A DNA stretch of 64,000 nucleotides from Methanobacteriota archaeon (lineage in GTDB: Archaea > Thermoplasmatota > Poseidoniia > Poseidoniales > Thalassarchaeaceae): positions 138,846 through 202,845 of the forward strand of contig JAERST010000005.1 of NCBI GenBank assembly GCA_016845365.1. The letters run 5' to 3'. The notes beneath the pieces were generated by a model. The model saw only the letters and a program-made list of their open reading frames with translations, searched no databases and had not been told where the DNA came from. Shown here in pieces: positions 42,539 through 51,267 of the stretch. Position 1 is the first letter of the stretch. Every line of letters begins with the position of its first letter. The position numbers and the translations under genes were made by a program.

Positions 42539-43653
42539 GCGTGCCCCAGCCATCCCATTTGGCTTGCTGAAAACAATAGGATTCCAACGATTGCTACTCC
42601 AATTAGCATCGGAATCACTACCAATTTACCTGTTTCAGGATTATGTAGGTCGGGAAGAGTGTCGACTGTTGCAACGTAGAGGAATGAGCCCGCTGAAAAT
42701 AGCATAATCAGACCAAGAATCGATGAATCAACATCTGCGAGTACTAGGAATGAAATGATCAAGGCAATTGGAGTTGCAAAAGAGAAAAACACAACATCTC
42801 TGATTGCCAATTTTTCGTCTTCTCTTTCATGGCGAGAGAAAACTCCCAAACTGAATGCAGCCGGGGCTTTGTGGATGAGAACAGCAGCGATGACTGCCGA
42901 TGATAATGCAGCCTCTCCTGAGGCGAGAGCCGCACCGATTGCAAGACCGTCTGCAGCAGCGTGGAGTGACAGTCCGGTGACCAATGTCCATCCGACCTTG
43001 TGGTGATGAATATGTGAGTGTCCGTGTTCCTCCGAGTGATCATGATGTTCTTCGTGGACCGCGTGACCCGCTCCACTAGCTTCCAATAATAGCATCAAAA
43101 GGAATCCAAGTAGAATTGCCAAGCCATAGATTGCGACCGGAGATTCCTCATGCTCTTCAGTATGGTTGCCGTGTTCTAGCACTAATTGTGAAATCTCTGA
43201 CAATCCAGTCGCTGCATCAATCTCATTGTCCTCGACCTCTTCGATGACATGCATGATATCATCGGATAGAGTCGAATCACCTTGACTGGATTCTTCATGC
43301 GCCTCTTCATCATGGTCGCCTTCTCCCTCATGATTATCATGGCCTCCGATGGTTCCTTCGATCTCCTCGATAGCCGTCTCAGCATCAATCTCGCCATTTT
43401 CGTACTCTAAGAGAATTATTGCAACCTCTCCACCGACAGCATCCTCATGCTCCTCGTGACCCTGGCTGGAGGCCATTTCGAATCCTTCCGGTACCACCAC
43501 TAGTAGCGCTGATGCGATGATAATTCCAGAGGCTATCGCAGTCATGGCTTTCAGTCGATTTTGATCATTAAACGCCATACCTTTGATCGGCAGCAGTCCG
43601 AAACCTAGTGCGATTACCAGTGTCAGGACCGCCATTATCAGTGCTGTTTGCAT
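42532..43653 (-). CDS. ZIP-family metal transporter, ZIP9-like
   Basis: A 373-residue metal permease with about eight membrane helices. TM4 reads SLHAAADGLAIGAAL and TM5 reads LIHKAPAAFSLGVF, replacing the common HNxxDG and HExPHE. The same HAAADG/HKAPAAF pair is typical of the eukaryotic ZIP9 branch. Between TM2 and TM3 lies an external acidic and His-rich loop of about 110 residues (EEHEDAVGGE, GGHDNHEGEGDHDEEAHEES), and a second His cluster (EEHHDHSEEHGHSHIHHH) precedes TM4. It probably imports zinc or another divalent metal. The NikR-like gene is divergent across a 58-bp gap. Confidence 0.88.
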   Translation of the reverse strand: MQTALIMAVLTLVIALGFGLLPIKGMAFNDQNRLKAMTAIASGIIIASALLVVVPEGFEMASSQGHEEHEDAVGGEVAIILLEYENGEIDAETAIEEIEGTIGGHDNHEGEGDHDEEAHEESSQGDSTLSDDIMHVIEEVEDNEIDAATGLSEISQLVLEHGNHTEEHEESPVAIYGLAILLGFLLMLLLEASGAGHAVHEEHHDHSEEHGHSHIHHHKVGWTLVTGLSLHAAADGLAIGAALASGEAALSSAVIAAVLIHKAPAAFSLGVFSRHEREDEKLAIRDVVFFSFATPIALIISFLVLADVDSSILGLIMLFSAGSFLYVATVDTLPDLHNPETGKLVVIPMLIGVAIVGILLFSASQMGWLGHAH

Positions 43654-43711
43654 GAACCCGCCGGCATGCTATTAGATATTTCAATAATGCTATTAATGAC
43701 TACTGGTTGGA
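43654..43711. promoter_or_regulatory. Divergent ZIP/NikR-like control region with direct repeats
   Basis: The 9-bp word ATGCTATTA occurs at 43666-43674 and 43687-43695, a 21-bp period or two helical turns. AT-rich TATA-like stretches lie between and over the repeats, 18-28 bp from both start codons. Candidate operator of the NikR-like regulator. Confidence 0.5.
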
Positions 43712-44146
43712 ATGCTCATGGCAAGCACAATTGTTTCGTTCAGCTCCACCCGGGAATTCGCTGGAGGCTTAGATCAACTCATGGCAGAGAGTGGATATGA
43801 CAACCGAAGTAGATTCCTAAGAGATGCAGCAGTGAGATTCGCGGAATTGATGAAACTCGGAGATATTTACGAGATGGCTGATGAGTTAGAAGTCGATGGA
43901 ACTCTAGTCGTCTACTATCAACACGAGGCGGGGAAAGAAATGGAAAAATTCCGCCACATGAGTGGAATTCACATTCACTCCTACCATCATTCATGCCTAC
44001 GCGCATCTCACACATGTGTTGATACAATTCAGATAAATGGCAATGTGGGCTCAATTCGGAATATGACCTCTGAACTCAAACAGACTTCTGGCGTCGACCG
44101 GGTTGAATTTCTGGTCGCCCCCCAAAGAGACACTGGTTGTTGCTGA
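43712..44146 (+). CDS. NikR-like metal-responsive ribbon-helix-helix regulator
   Basis: A 144-residue protein. The N-terminal ribbon-helix-helix reads STIVSFSSTREFAGGLDQLMAESGYDNRS in order. The C-terminal half has the NikR metal-binding layout: LVVYYQHEAGKEM, then IHIHSYHHSCLRASHTCVDTIQINGNV, and the ACT-like end GVDRVEF. Several His and two Cys in the central strand correspond to the NikR His/Cys site, with extra His and Cys (SYHHSC, DTGCC). The divergent position next to a ZIP importer suggests it represses that gene on zinc, nickel or cobalt binding. ATG 43712 is used; ATG 43718 is possible. Confidence 0.83.
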   Translation: MLMASTIVSFSSTREFAGGLDQLMAESGYDNRSRFLRDAAVRFAELMKLGDIYEMADELEVDGTLVVYYQHEAGKEMEKFRHMSGIHIHSYHHSCLRASHTCVDTIQINGNVGSIRNMTSELKQTSGVDRVEFLVAPQRDTGCC

Positions 44147-44167
44147 ATCTGTTCCCTTAGTTCTTGG

Positions 44168-45979
44168 ATGGACAAGTTCCACGCAGGCAGTTCCCCCAAC
44201 GCTTTGAAGGAGTATCAGTCACCGGGTATTGTCGTGGAGATACCTTCCGAACTACAGTCGATGCTCGACGGCGAGCACGGGCCGACCAAGCAGAAAGCGG
44301 CTCGCTTGGTCGTCGACCTCGCCGCCTCCGCCGGAGCCAGCGAGTTCACACGCTGTGCACACGCGCACGTATCGGGTGTTAGCGTCATTACCGGCGGTCA
44401 CGGTTTGAGGCGGTTTTTGGCCGACCTTTCGGGTGACCCAGAGGGTGTTGTGGCAATTCCGACGACGCTGAATTCGGCAGGCTGCGACCGTGAGCAGTTT
44501 GAGGAAATGGGTATTGACCACGCTCATTTTCTTGAGCATCAATTCGAGATTATTCACGCTTATTCGGAGCTTGGAATCGATGTGACTTTGTCGTGTACGC
44601 CGTATGATCGCGGCATCGAGATGGAGGATGGAATCGGCTCTTGGGCTGAGTCAAACGCTGTTTGTTTCTCCAATTCCTACACCTCGCTAATCACAAACCG
44701 AGAATCCGGACTCTCCGCTCTCGCCACCGCTCTGACTGGCTGGGCTCCACTCTGGGGGCTGCACCTCGAGTCGAATCGCGTGCCGAATATTTTGGTTCGC
44801 GTCGAGGCCGCGATGGAAGATTTGGCAGATTGGTCGATTCTTGGCGATTGGATGGGAATGCAGGTGCGGCCTGAGTGGAGTCTTCCTTGGGGGATGATGC
44901 CGCGGCTGGTTGGATTGCCTGCGGATGCGAGTTTTGAGAAGCGAAAGGCTCTGACTGCTGCCGCGGCGAATTACGGCTGTCCGATGCTTTGGGCTGATGG
45001 TCTGACAGCCGATGCTCCTGAGGTAGAATCGTATGAGGGAGAGATTGTTTTCGGTGAGGCGGAGCTGGCTCAGCGTTATGCTGACTTGGCTCCGACTGGA
45101 ACTGTTGATTTGGTTGTCATCGGTTGCCCGCAGGCGAGTGTTGGCGAGGCGCGAGCAACCGCTGCGGCGGTCAGGGCTCGAATGGAATTAGGTCAGAAAA
45201 TTCCCGACCGCCGCCTTTGGGTATTCACCAGCGGCTACAATCATGACTTATTGGAGGCTGATGGAACCGTTGCCCTGCTTGAGGAAGCCGGTGCTTTGGT
45301 GCTGAAGGATACCTGCCCTGAGGTCACTCCTTACAACCGCTCGAAATACAATCATTTGCTGACGAATTCGCTGAAAGCTGAGCACTATCTCAAGAGTGGG
45401 CTTAACCGATTGCCGACGAGTGTGGCTCGTATCGAGGAATGTGTTGCACACGCATTCGATCCCAGTTTGTCGGCCGGTCCACGGCCGGTTTTGGGTGCTA
45501 AAGGCGCCAAGGCGATGGTGACTAACAAAACTCCTCAGACGGGCGAAGTTAGTTTGTCTGGACAGGGCTTGCCGAGTCAGGAGAATTGGGTGGTTCGTGG
45601 CAAGGCTATGGTTACCGATGTTCCGATTACCTACCTCGGTTATGTCAATCGCGATACCGGCGCCATCGAAGAGCCGGGTCATCCGCTGGATGGGGTGGCG
45701 ATTGAGGATACTGTGCTGATTTATCCGAAGGGTTCGGGTTCGACGGTTGCCCCTTTCGTTTTGATGGGATTGATCTACACTGGGAAAGGGCCACGGGCGA
45801 TTGTCAACCGAGATGTTTGCCCTCTGACCCTTCCTGCTGCCAGTTTGTTGGCAGTCCCGTATGCGCATGGATTCGATGATGACCCGACCCTCGCTGTCAA
45901 CGATGGGGACGAGGTCGAGATGAGTTTGGCCGATGGGCGAGTGCAACTGAGGGTTGTCTCGCGCGCGGGCGAGGATTGA
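44168..45979 (+). CDS. Fused aconitase X (phosphomevalonate dehydratase-type)
   Basis: A 603-residue single polypeptide. Residues 1-420 match the aconitase-X large subunit: MLDGEHGPTKQKAARLVVDLA, AHVSGVSVITGGHG, VAIPTTLNSAGCD, LSCTPYDRG and GSWAESNAVCFSNSYTSL. Residues about 465-600 match the small swivel domain (VVRGKAMVTDVPITYLGYVNRDTG, YPKGSGSTVAPFVLMGLIY). In archaea this enzyme dehydrates mevalonate 5-phosphate to trans-anhydromevalonate phosphate in the archaeal mevalonate route. Characterised archaeal enzymes have two separate subunits, so fusion is noteworthy. Proline-hydroxylate dehydratase is the alternative function, but the mevalonate kinase at 22963 supports the lipid role. It overlaps tgtA by one base. 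Confidence 0.85.
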   Translation: MDKFHAGSSPNALKEYQSPGIVVEIPSELQSMLDGEHGPTKQKAARLVVDLAASAGASEFTRCAHAHVSGVSVITGGHGLRRFLADLSGDPEGVVAIPTTLNSAGCDREQFEEMGIDHAHFLEHQFEIIHAYSELGIDVTLSCTPYDRGIEMEDGIGSWAESNAVCFSNSYTSLITNRESGLSALATALTGWAPLWGLHLESNRVPNILVRVEAAMEDLADWSILGDWMGMQVRPEWSLPWGMMPRLVGLPADASFEKRKALTAAAANYGCPMLWADGLTADAPEVESYEGEIVFGEAELAQRYADLAPTGTVDLVVIGCPQASVGEARATAAAVRARMELGQKIPDRRLWVFTSGYNHDLLEADGTVALLEEAGALVLKDTCPEVTPYNRSKYNHLLTNSLKAEHYLKSGLNRLPTSVARIEECVAHAFDPSLSAGPRPVLGAKGAKAMVTNKTPQTGEVSLSGQGLPSQENWVVRGKAMVTDVPITYLGYVNRDTGAIEEPGHPLDGVAIEDTVLIYPKGSGSTVAPFVLMGLIYTGKGPRAIVNRDVCPLTLPAASLLAVPYAHGFDDDPTLAVNDGDEVEMSLADGRVQLRVVSRAGED

Positions 45980-48141
45980 TGACTGCGCGGCCGTGCCCGT
46001 TGCTTGTGTCGAAGCGTCCTGACCCTGAACCCTGCAGGCCGCAGGACTTGGGAAAATTCGAGGTGACCGTGCGCGATGGTGCGGCTCGACTCGGTCGCTT
46101 GCACACTCGACACGGCGTGCTTGACACGCCGATGTTGCTGCCGGTGATTAACCCCAATATTCGCACTATCGAGCCGCGTGAAATGTGGGAAAAATACCGT
46201 GTGAACGGACTGATTACTAACTCCTACGTGACTTGGAAACACGAGAGGTTGCGCGAGCCTGCGCTTGCCGATGGAATCCATGCACTGCTCGACTATCCGG
46301 GAGTTATTGTGACCGATTCTGGGACCTTCCAATCCTATGTTTATGGCGATGTCGAGGTTGGGGTTGAGGAGATTGTTGAGTTCCAACGCGACATCGGTGT
46401 TGATGTCGGGACGATGTTGGATGTTTTCGGCCGTCCCGACATGAGCCGCGAGGAGATTGAACACGCGGTCGAAGAGACTGCCGCACGCGCTCCCGCTTCA
46501 CTAGCGGCCGCCGGTGAAAATTTGCTGTTGAACGGCCCTGTTCAAGGCGGATTACACGAAGATTTGCGGGCCCAGGCTGGTCGTCTTATGGGGGACGCCG
46601 AAGGCCCACACCGAGGATTTGCAGTTCATCCGATAGGCGGTATCGTGCCACTGATGGAGCAGCAACGATACCGCGAGCTTTTCGAGATTTTATTGGCGGC
46701 TCGGGCAACGATTCCACCGAATCGACCAATCCATCTATTCGGATGTGGACACCCAATTCTCTTCCCTCTGTCCATCGCCCTCGGTACGGACCTTTTCGAC
46801 TCGGCAGCTTACGCGCTCTTCGCCCGCGATGACCGCCTTCTGACCCCGACTGGTACGGTGAAATTGGGCGAGTTGACCGAATGGCCGACCCATTCGACCG
46901 CCCTCTTCCCTCACACTCCAGCAGAGGTGCGGTCGATGGAGCGAGACGAGCGTTCGACACTTCTCGCTCACCACAATCTCGAGGTGACTCAAGCAGAATT
47001 GGCTCGATGCCGCGAGGCTGTACGTAAGGGAACGATCTGGCGCCTCGCGGAACAGCGCAGCCACGCCTCGCCGAGGCTGCGCGAAGCCTTCGAATGGGTG
47101 CTCGAGCAATTGGAGGAAACCGAAGAGGGTCCGGTTGGAGAAAGTGCTCTCAGAACCATCGCATCGACAGACCCAGTTCGGGGTTCATCTGAGCAATTTT
47201 CTGATGATATCGATGGCCGCCCTCACCTACTCCATCTCAATGCTTTACTGGCAATGCGCTGGCGTCGCCCCGGCTCATGGTGGGACGGTTCGACCGACAA
47301 AGCCGAGCGGGTGGTGATTCTGACTGGAGCCGCCCCGCCGTGGCGCGATTCTGCACTCGGCTCCGCTGTCGCAGCACTCGCCGAAGAACCGCGAACAATA
47401 GTCCTGATTTCCACCCCGGTCGGACTAATTCCATTCACCCTCGAGGACGTCTCTCCATGGTGTCATATCGACTGCGCTGACTCACTTTGGCAGATGATGC
47501 TCGACGAGGAGGAAATCGATGTTTGGCTCGACGACCTCGACCTCGCCGACTTACCTCTCGACATACACATTTGCCAGCCCGACCCAGAGGGCGAGGCTGG
47601 CGCAGAAAATCGCGCAGCGATTCGTCAGTGGATAGACCGGTGCGCAATCGTCGACAAACTCTCGCTATTCTGTGCAATTCCTCCAAGCGCCGCCTGCGAA
47701 TTAACCGAGGGAATGACCGCACGTCGCTCCCGCACAGACAGAATGGTCAACGTCAATTTCGGCGAGCAACACTGCCTTTCACCCCGACTTCCAGATGGCG
47801 CGCTATCTCTCACACTTGCCGGCGCGCGCCGCCTCCACGCCCTCAATCCAACACCACCAACAACCTTCGATGAGGGCGTAACACCAAGCGAGTCCGACCA
47901 TCCAGGAATCCCCAGAGTCCTCCTGATGGATGATGCAATCCCCTTCGTTGGCCAAGGACGAAATGTCATCCAAGGATTCGTCTTGGGCGCAGACGCACAC
48001 CTCATCGTCGGCCAACCCTGCCTCGTCGTAGACAGCCAAGGCAATCTCGTCGCTCATGGCACGGCGAACGCCACCGCAGACGACATGGCCTTCTTCACCA
48101 AAGGAATCGCCGTCAAGGTTCGCGACGGCGCAATGAAATGA
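45979..48141 (+). CDS. tgtA: Archaeosine tRNA-guanine transglycosylase with PUA domain, zinc Cys absent
   Basis: It swaps guanine 15 of tRNA for preQ0 on the way to archaeosine. The 721-residue product has the catalytic VTDSGTFQSYVYGD, the second Asp region MLDVFGRPD, HPIGGIVPLM, and HLFGCGHP. A middle region and a C-terminal PUA domain (PRVLLMDDAIPFVGQGRNV) complete the archaeal architecture. The segment after DSAAYALFARD normally carries CxCxxC for structural zinc. Here it reads WPTHSTALFPHTP with no Cys, though the later His (AHHNL) remains. ATG 45979 overlaps the aconitase-X stop as TGATG; TTG 45976 is possible. Confidence 0.93.
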   Translation: MTARPCPLLVSKRPDPEPCRPQDLGKFEVTVRDGAARLGRLHTRHGVLDTPMLLPVINPNIRTIEPREMWEKYRVNGLITNSYVTWKHERLREPALADGIHALLDYPGVIVTDSGTFQSYVYGDVEVGVEEIVEFQRDIGVDVGTMLDVFGRPDMSREEIEHAVEETAARAPASLAAAGENLLLNGPVQGGLHEDLRAQAGRLMGDAEGPHRGFAVHPIGGIVPLMEQQRYRELFEILLAARATIPPNRPIHLFGCGHPILFPLSIALGTDLFDSAAYALFARDDRLLTPTGTVKLGELTEWPTHSTALFPHTPAEVRSMERDERSTLLAHHNLEVTQAELARCREAVRKGTIWRLAEQRSHASPRLREAFEWVLEQLEETEEGPVGESALRTIASTDPVRGSSEQFSDDIDGRPHLLHLNALLAMRWRRPGSWWDGSTDKAERVVILTGAAPPWRDSALGSAVAALAEEPRTIVLISTPVGLIPFTLEDVSPWCHIDCADSLWQMMLDEEEIDVWLDDLDLADLPLDIHICQPDPEGEAGAENRAAIRQWIDRCAIVDKLSLFCAIPPSAACELTEGMTARRSRTDRMVNVNFGEQHCLSPRLPDGALSLTLAGARRLHALNPTPPTTFDEGVTPSESDHPGIPRVLLMDDAIPFVGQGRNVIQGFVLGADAHLIVGQPCLVVDSQGNLVAHGTANATADDMAFFTKGIAVKVRDGAMK

Positions 48142-48195
48142 GATTGTTCACAAACCCTGAGACCCATCATTGACAGAAGACGGGGATTCATTCAA

Positions 48196-49248
48196 GTGGT
48201 TCAGGCTCTCATACCGAGCCGACTCCCGCAGGGAGTCGCTCACTCGGATGGTGTTCAATTGGATAGCGAGGGCTTCGTCATTGAGACTCGCAATCTGCAG
48301 AAAATGTACGGACCCCACTTAGCCCTCGATGACGTAAATGTCCAAATCCCCAAAGGCGCAATTGGAATCCTAGGTCCAAATGGAGCAGGCAAATCGACCC
48401 TGTTCAAGTGCCTGCTCGGCCTCATCACCACCACCTCCGGCCAAGGCTCTGTCCTTGGCCACGACATCAAAACCGAGGGCGACATCATCCGAGCTCGAAT
48501 CGGATACATGCCAGAATACGACTCACTCGACCCCGATTTGACTGCGATCGACCAGGTTCGGTATTCTGGCGAATTACTCGGCATGAACCCAGCAGCGGCG
48601 ATGCAGCGAGCCCACGAAGTTCTCGAATATGTTGGCTTGAGAGACCAGCGTTACCGCAAGATAGAGTCGTTCAGTACCGGAATGAAACAGGCGACAAAAC
48701 TCGCTTGTGCAATCGTCCACGACCCCGAAATTCTCATCTGCGACGAACCCACCAACGGTCTAGACCAACGCTCTCGGGAATTCATGCTCAATACGCTCAG
48801 GCGCACAGTCGATGAAGGTGGAGGAACCGTCCTGATGTCCAGCCATGTGATGGACGATGTTCAGCAGGTCTGCGATCGAGTTGTGATGATTCACAACGGG
48901 AAAATCGTCGTCAATCGACCGATTGCAGACCTCGCTGACCAAATTGAACGCGAGGTTGAGGCAGTCATCTGGGGTGGTGCTTCAAGGATGGAGCTAGCAC
49001 TTCTCTCGGACGGACTCAAAGTCCGACGAATGGGACGGGTAATGCGAGTTACAATCGATGATGATGATACCATCGGCCGCATTATAGAAATCGCTTACAA
49101 GGCCGATGTGCAAATCCGGGAACTGCACGAATATGAACCGGATTTGGAGGACATTTTCCTGCTAATCATGGACAAACTCGGAGCCCAAGTAAAAGGCACC
49201 TCCGATTTGATGACCACCGAACACACAGGAGGTGACAACTCTGTCTGA
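48196..49248 (+). CDS. ABC transporter ATP-binding subunit 1 (ABC-2 exporter type)
   Basis: A 350-residue ATPase. Walker A GPNGAGKST, Q-loop region IGYMPEYDSL, signature FSTGMKQ, Walker B ILICDEPTNGLD and switch His in SSHVMDD are all present. The C-terminal 110 residues are an accessory domain common in ABC-2-type drug or export ATPases. It opens a four-gene operon of two ATPases and two permeases with overlapping ends. It starts at GTG 48196; about 30 residues precede the conserved fold, so an internal start is possible. The stop lies 17 bp inside the permease gene. Confidence 0.92.
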   Translation: MVQALIPSRLPQGVAHSDGVQLDSEGFVIETRNLQKMYGPHLALDDVNVQIPKGAIGILGPNGAGKSTLFKCLLGLITTTSGQGSVLGHDIKTEGDIIRARIGYMPEYDSLDPDLTAIDQVRYSGELLGMNPAAAMQRAHEVLEYVGLRDQRYRKIESFSTGMKQATKLACAIVHDPEILICDEPTNGLDQRSREFMLNTLRRTVDEGGGTVLMSSHVMDDVQQVCDRVVMIHNGKIVVNRPIADLADQIEREVEAVIWGGASRMELALLSDGLKVRRMGRVMRVTIDDDDTIGRIIEIAYKADVQIRELHEYEPDLEDIFLLIMDKLGAQVKGTSDLMTTEHTGGDNSV

Positions 49249-50329
49249 AACAGATGACCAAGCACCTCCTGCAGAGCCATCACCCCCACCTGCCGACACC
49301 CATGGCTCTCAGGTTGGCGGCAAATCTGACCTCGATATCGGCTCGGGCCAGACCCGAATGGAAGTCGCTTACGGGGCGGGTGACGGCGATGATGATGCGA
49401 AGGCTGTAGTAGCCCAGAAGGCCTCTCTCGGCGTGCTATTTGAGCAGGTTTACCGGCCTTGGAACGGGACTTTGGGGCCCCGTTGGGTGCGAAATTATGC
49501 GATTTTCCGTCACCATGTTTACGGCTTATTCCGTGGCAAGGGCCATCGGCATTACAATCCATTTGTGAGGCTTGCAATACTGGTGATTTTCCTCGGTTCG
49601 CTGACTCCGATTGCGATGATTTTCCTCTCTGTGACGATTTCTGGCGGCGAGGGTGCTGATTTCCTCAACCGGATGTGGGGCGTCAACCGCTACAACCTCT
49701 GGGGCCAAGTCCTCGGTTACTTCCCTCGCAACCTCTGCATGTGGCCTCTTCTGACGGCTTTGGTGGTCGGCGGAATGATTTCCGATGACAGGAAAAATGG
49801 CACCAGCGCGATTTACTTCTCGCGTCCTGTGACTAGGACCGATTATACTGCGATGAAGTATCTATCAGCCGCGGTGGTTCTTGGCTTCGTCATCGTCTTT
49901 TCTTACATGCTGTATTATGCTTCTTCGATTGTTTTCAATGGCGAAGGATGGGCTTTCCTAATCGATACTTTGCCCTACTTCCTCGGTGGCTTGCTCGCCG
50001 GAATATTGCTTGTCGTGACCTATACTTCGATTGGCATGGCCCTGTCTAGTGTGAGCCAGAGCCGCTTCTTTGCAGCGATTGGATTCTTAGCGATTATTTT
50101 CGGTACGAAGGTGGTGGCTTTGATGATTGAAATGATATTTGGGACGACGATGTTCTACATTCTGAGTCCCTATGATTCTCTAGCTCACGTCGGCCAGTGG
50201 TTGGTTGGGATTCCTGCCAATTATGAACATCCACTGGCGTTCTCAGTGATTTCAGTTCTAATTTTCAATGCGGCTTCAATTGGATTATTGGTCAGCCGGG
50301 TCAGTTCCTTGGAGGTGACTCGAGAATGA
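49232..50329 (+). CDS. ABC-2-type transporter permease 1
   Basis: About 365 residues. A hydrophilic, Pro- and Asp-rich cytoplasmic N-terminus of about 95 residues precedes six membrane helices (LAILVIFLGSLTPIAMIFL, MWPLLTALVVGGMI, YLSAAVVLGFVIVFSYML and further). DDRKNGTSAIYFSRPVTRTDY is the coupling segment found in ABC-2 permeases of the YhaP/NatB kind. The GTG at 49232 lies within its own AGGAGGTGA ribosome-binding site, so initiation may really occur a few codons later; the first internal ATG is 49358. Ends with ATGA overlap into ATPase 2. Confidence 0.85.
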   Translation: MTTLSETDDQAPPAEPSPPPADTHGSQVGGKSDLDIGSGQTRMEVAYGAGDGDDDAKAVVAQKASLGVLFEQVYRPWNGTLGPRWVRNYAIFRHHVYGLFRGKGHRHYNPFVRLAILVIFLGSLTPIAMIFLSVTISGGEGADFLNRMWGVNRYNLWGQVLGYFPRNLCMWPLLTALVVGGMISDDRKNGTSAIYFSRPVTRTDYTAMKYLSAAVVLGFVIVFSYMLYYASSIVFNGEGWAFLIDTLPYFLGGLLAGILLVVTYTSIGMALSSVSQSRFFAAIGFLAIIFGTKVVALMIEMIFGTTMFYILSPYDSLAHVGQWLVGIPANYEHPLAFSVISVLIFNAASIGLLVSRVSSLEVTRE

Positions 50330-51267
50330 GTTCGAACTCTACTCCGGCTGTGCTCATTGATCACTGCTCAAAGTGGTACGGCCAAGTGATTGGTCTGAAC
50401 GATGTATCGCTTGCAATCGATGGTGGTGTTACGGGAATTTTGGGGCCGAACGGTGCTGGAAAATCGACCCTATTCAAGCTCCTCATGGGTCGCTTGAAGC
50501 CGAGTAGTGGCAGCGTTCGGTTGTTCGGTATTGACCCATGGGAAGATACGGCTCCTTATCGACGAGTCGGCTATGTCGCCGAGACCGAGAAATTGTATGA
50601 TTGGATGACAGGACACGATTTCGTTTCGACCCTCGCTCGCCTCCACGGAATGACTAGGGACGAGGCGAGCGAAAGGGCTTCACACGTCCTCGAATTCGTC
50701 GGTTTGGGAGATGTTCAGAATAAGGAGATTGGAAAGTATAGCAAGGGCATGAGGCAGCGAGTCAAAATCGCTCATGCCCTTGTCCACGACCCTGATTTGA
50801 TTATTCTCGACGAGCCATTGCACGGCTGCGACCCAATCGCTCGAACCAGCATCATGAGCGTCATTCGCGACCTCGGCTCGCAGGGCAAGACCGTACTCGT
50901 CTCAAGCCATATCCTCGACGAAATCGAACGCATCACCGAGCAAATCGTCATCCTTCACAATGGCCGACTCCTCGCGCTGGGCAACCTACACGCAATCCGC
51001 GATTTGCTCGACAAACATCCACATAGAATCCTGATTCGAACCGAAGACCCTCGTGCCCTAGCAGCAAGTTTCGTCCCAGAGGACCCCGTTTACGGCGTTC
51101 GGTTCGCGCAGGAAGGTGCCCTCGAGATTCTCACAAATGATCTATCTGCGGCGCATACAATTCTACCCAGAGTCATCTTCGAATCTGGCCTCAAGGTCAC
51201 TTCGATTGAGAACCCAGATGACAATCTCGACGCTCTGCTCGGCTACTTGGTAGGTGGTGATTCGTGA
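50326..51267 (+). CDS. ABC transporter ATP-binding subunit 2
   Basis: A 313-residue ATPase with Walker A GPNGAGKST, signature YSKGMRQ, Walker B LIILDEPLHGCDP and switch His in SSHILDE. It differs from ATPase 1 in lacking the long N-terminal lead and in its Walker B follow-up (LHGCD instead of TNGLD). A C-terminal domain of about 80 residues follows. Two different ATPases and two different permeases suggest one heteromeric exporter with four subunits, or two exporters made together. ATG overlaps the previous stop by 4 bp. Confidence 0.92.
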   Translation: MSSNSTPAVLIDHCSKWYGQVIGLNDVSLAIDGGVTGILGPNGAGKSTLFKLLMGRLKPSSGSVRLFGIDPWEDTAPYRRVGYVAETEKLYDWMTGHDFVSTLARLHGMTRDEASERASHVLEFVGLGDVQNKEIGKYSKGMRQRVKIAHALVHDPDLIILDEPLHGCDPIARTSIMSVIRDLGSQGKTVLVSSHILDEIERITEQIVILHNGRLLALGNLHAIRDLLDKHPHRILIRTEDPRALAASFVPEDPVYGVRFAQEGALEILTNDLSAAHTILPRVIFESGLKVTSIENPDDNLDALLGYLVGGDS

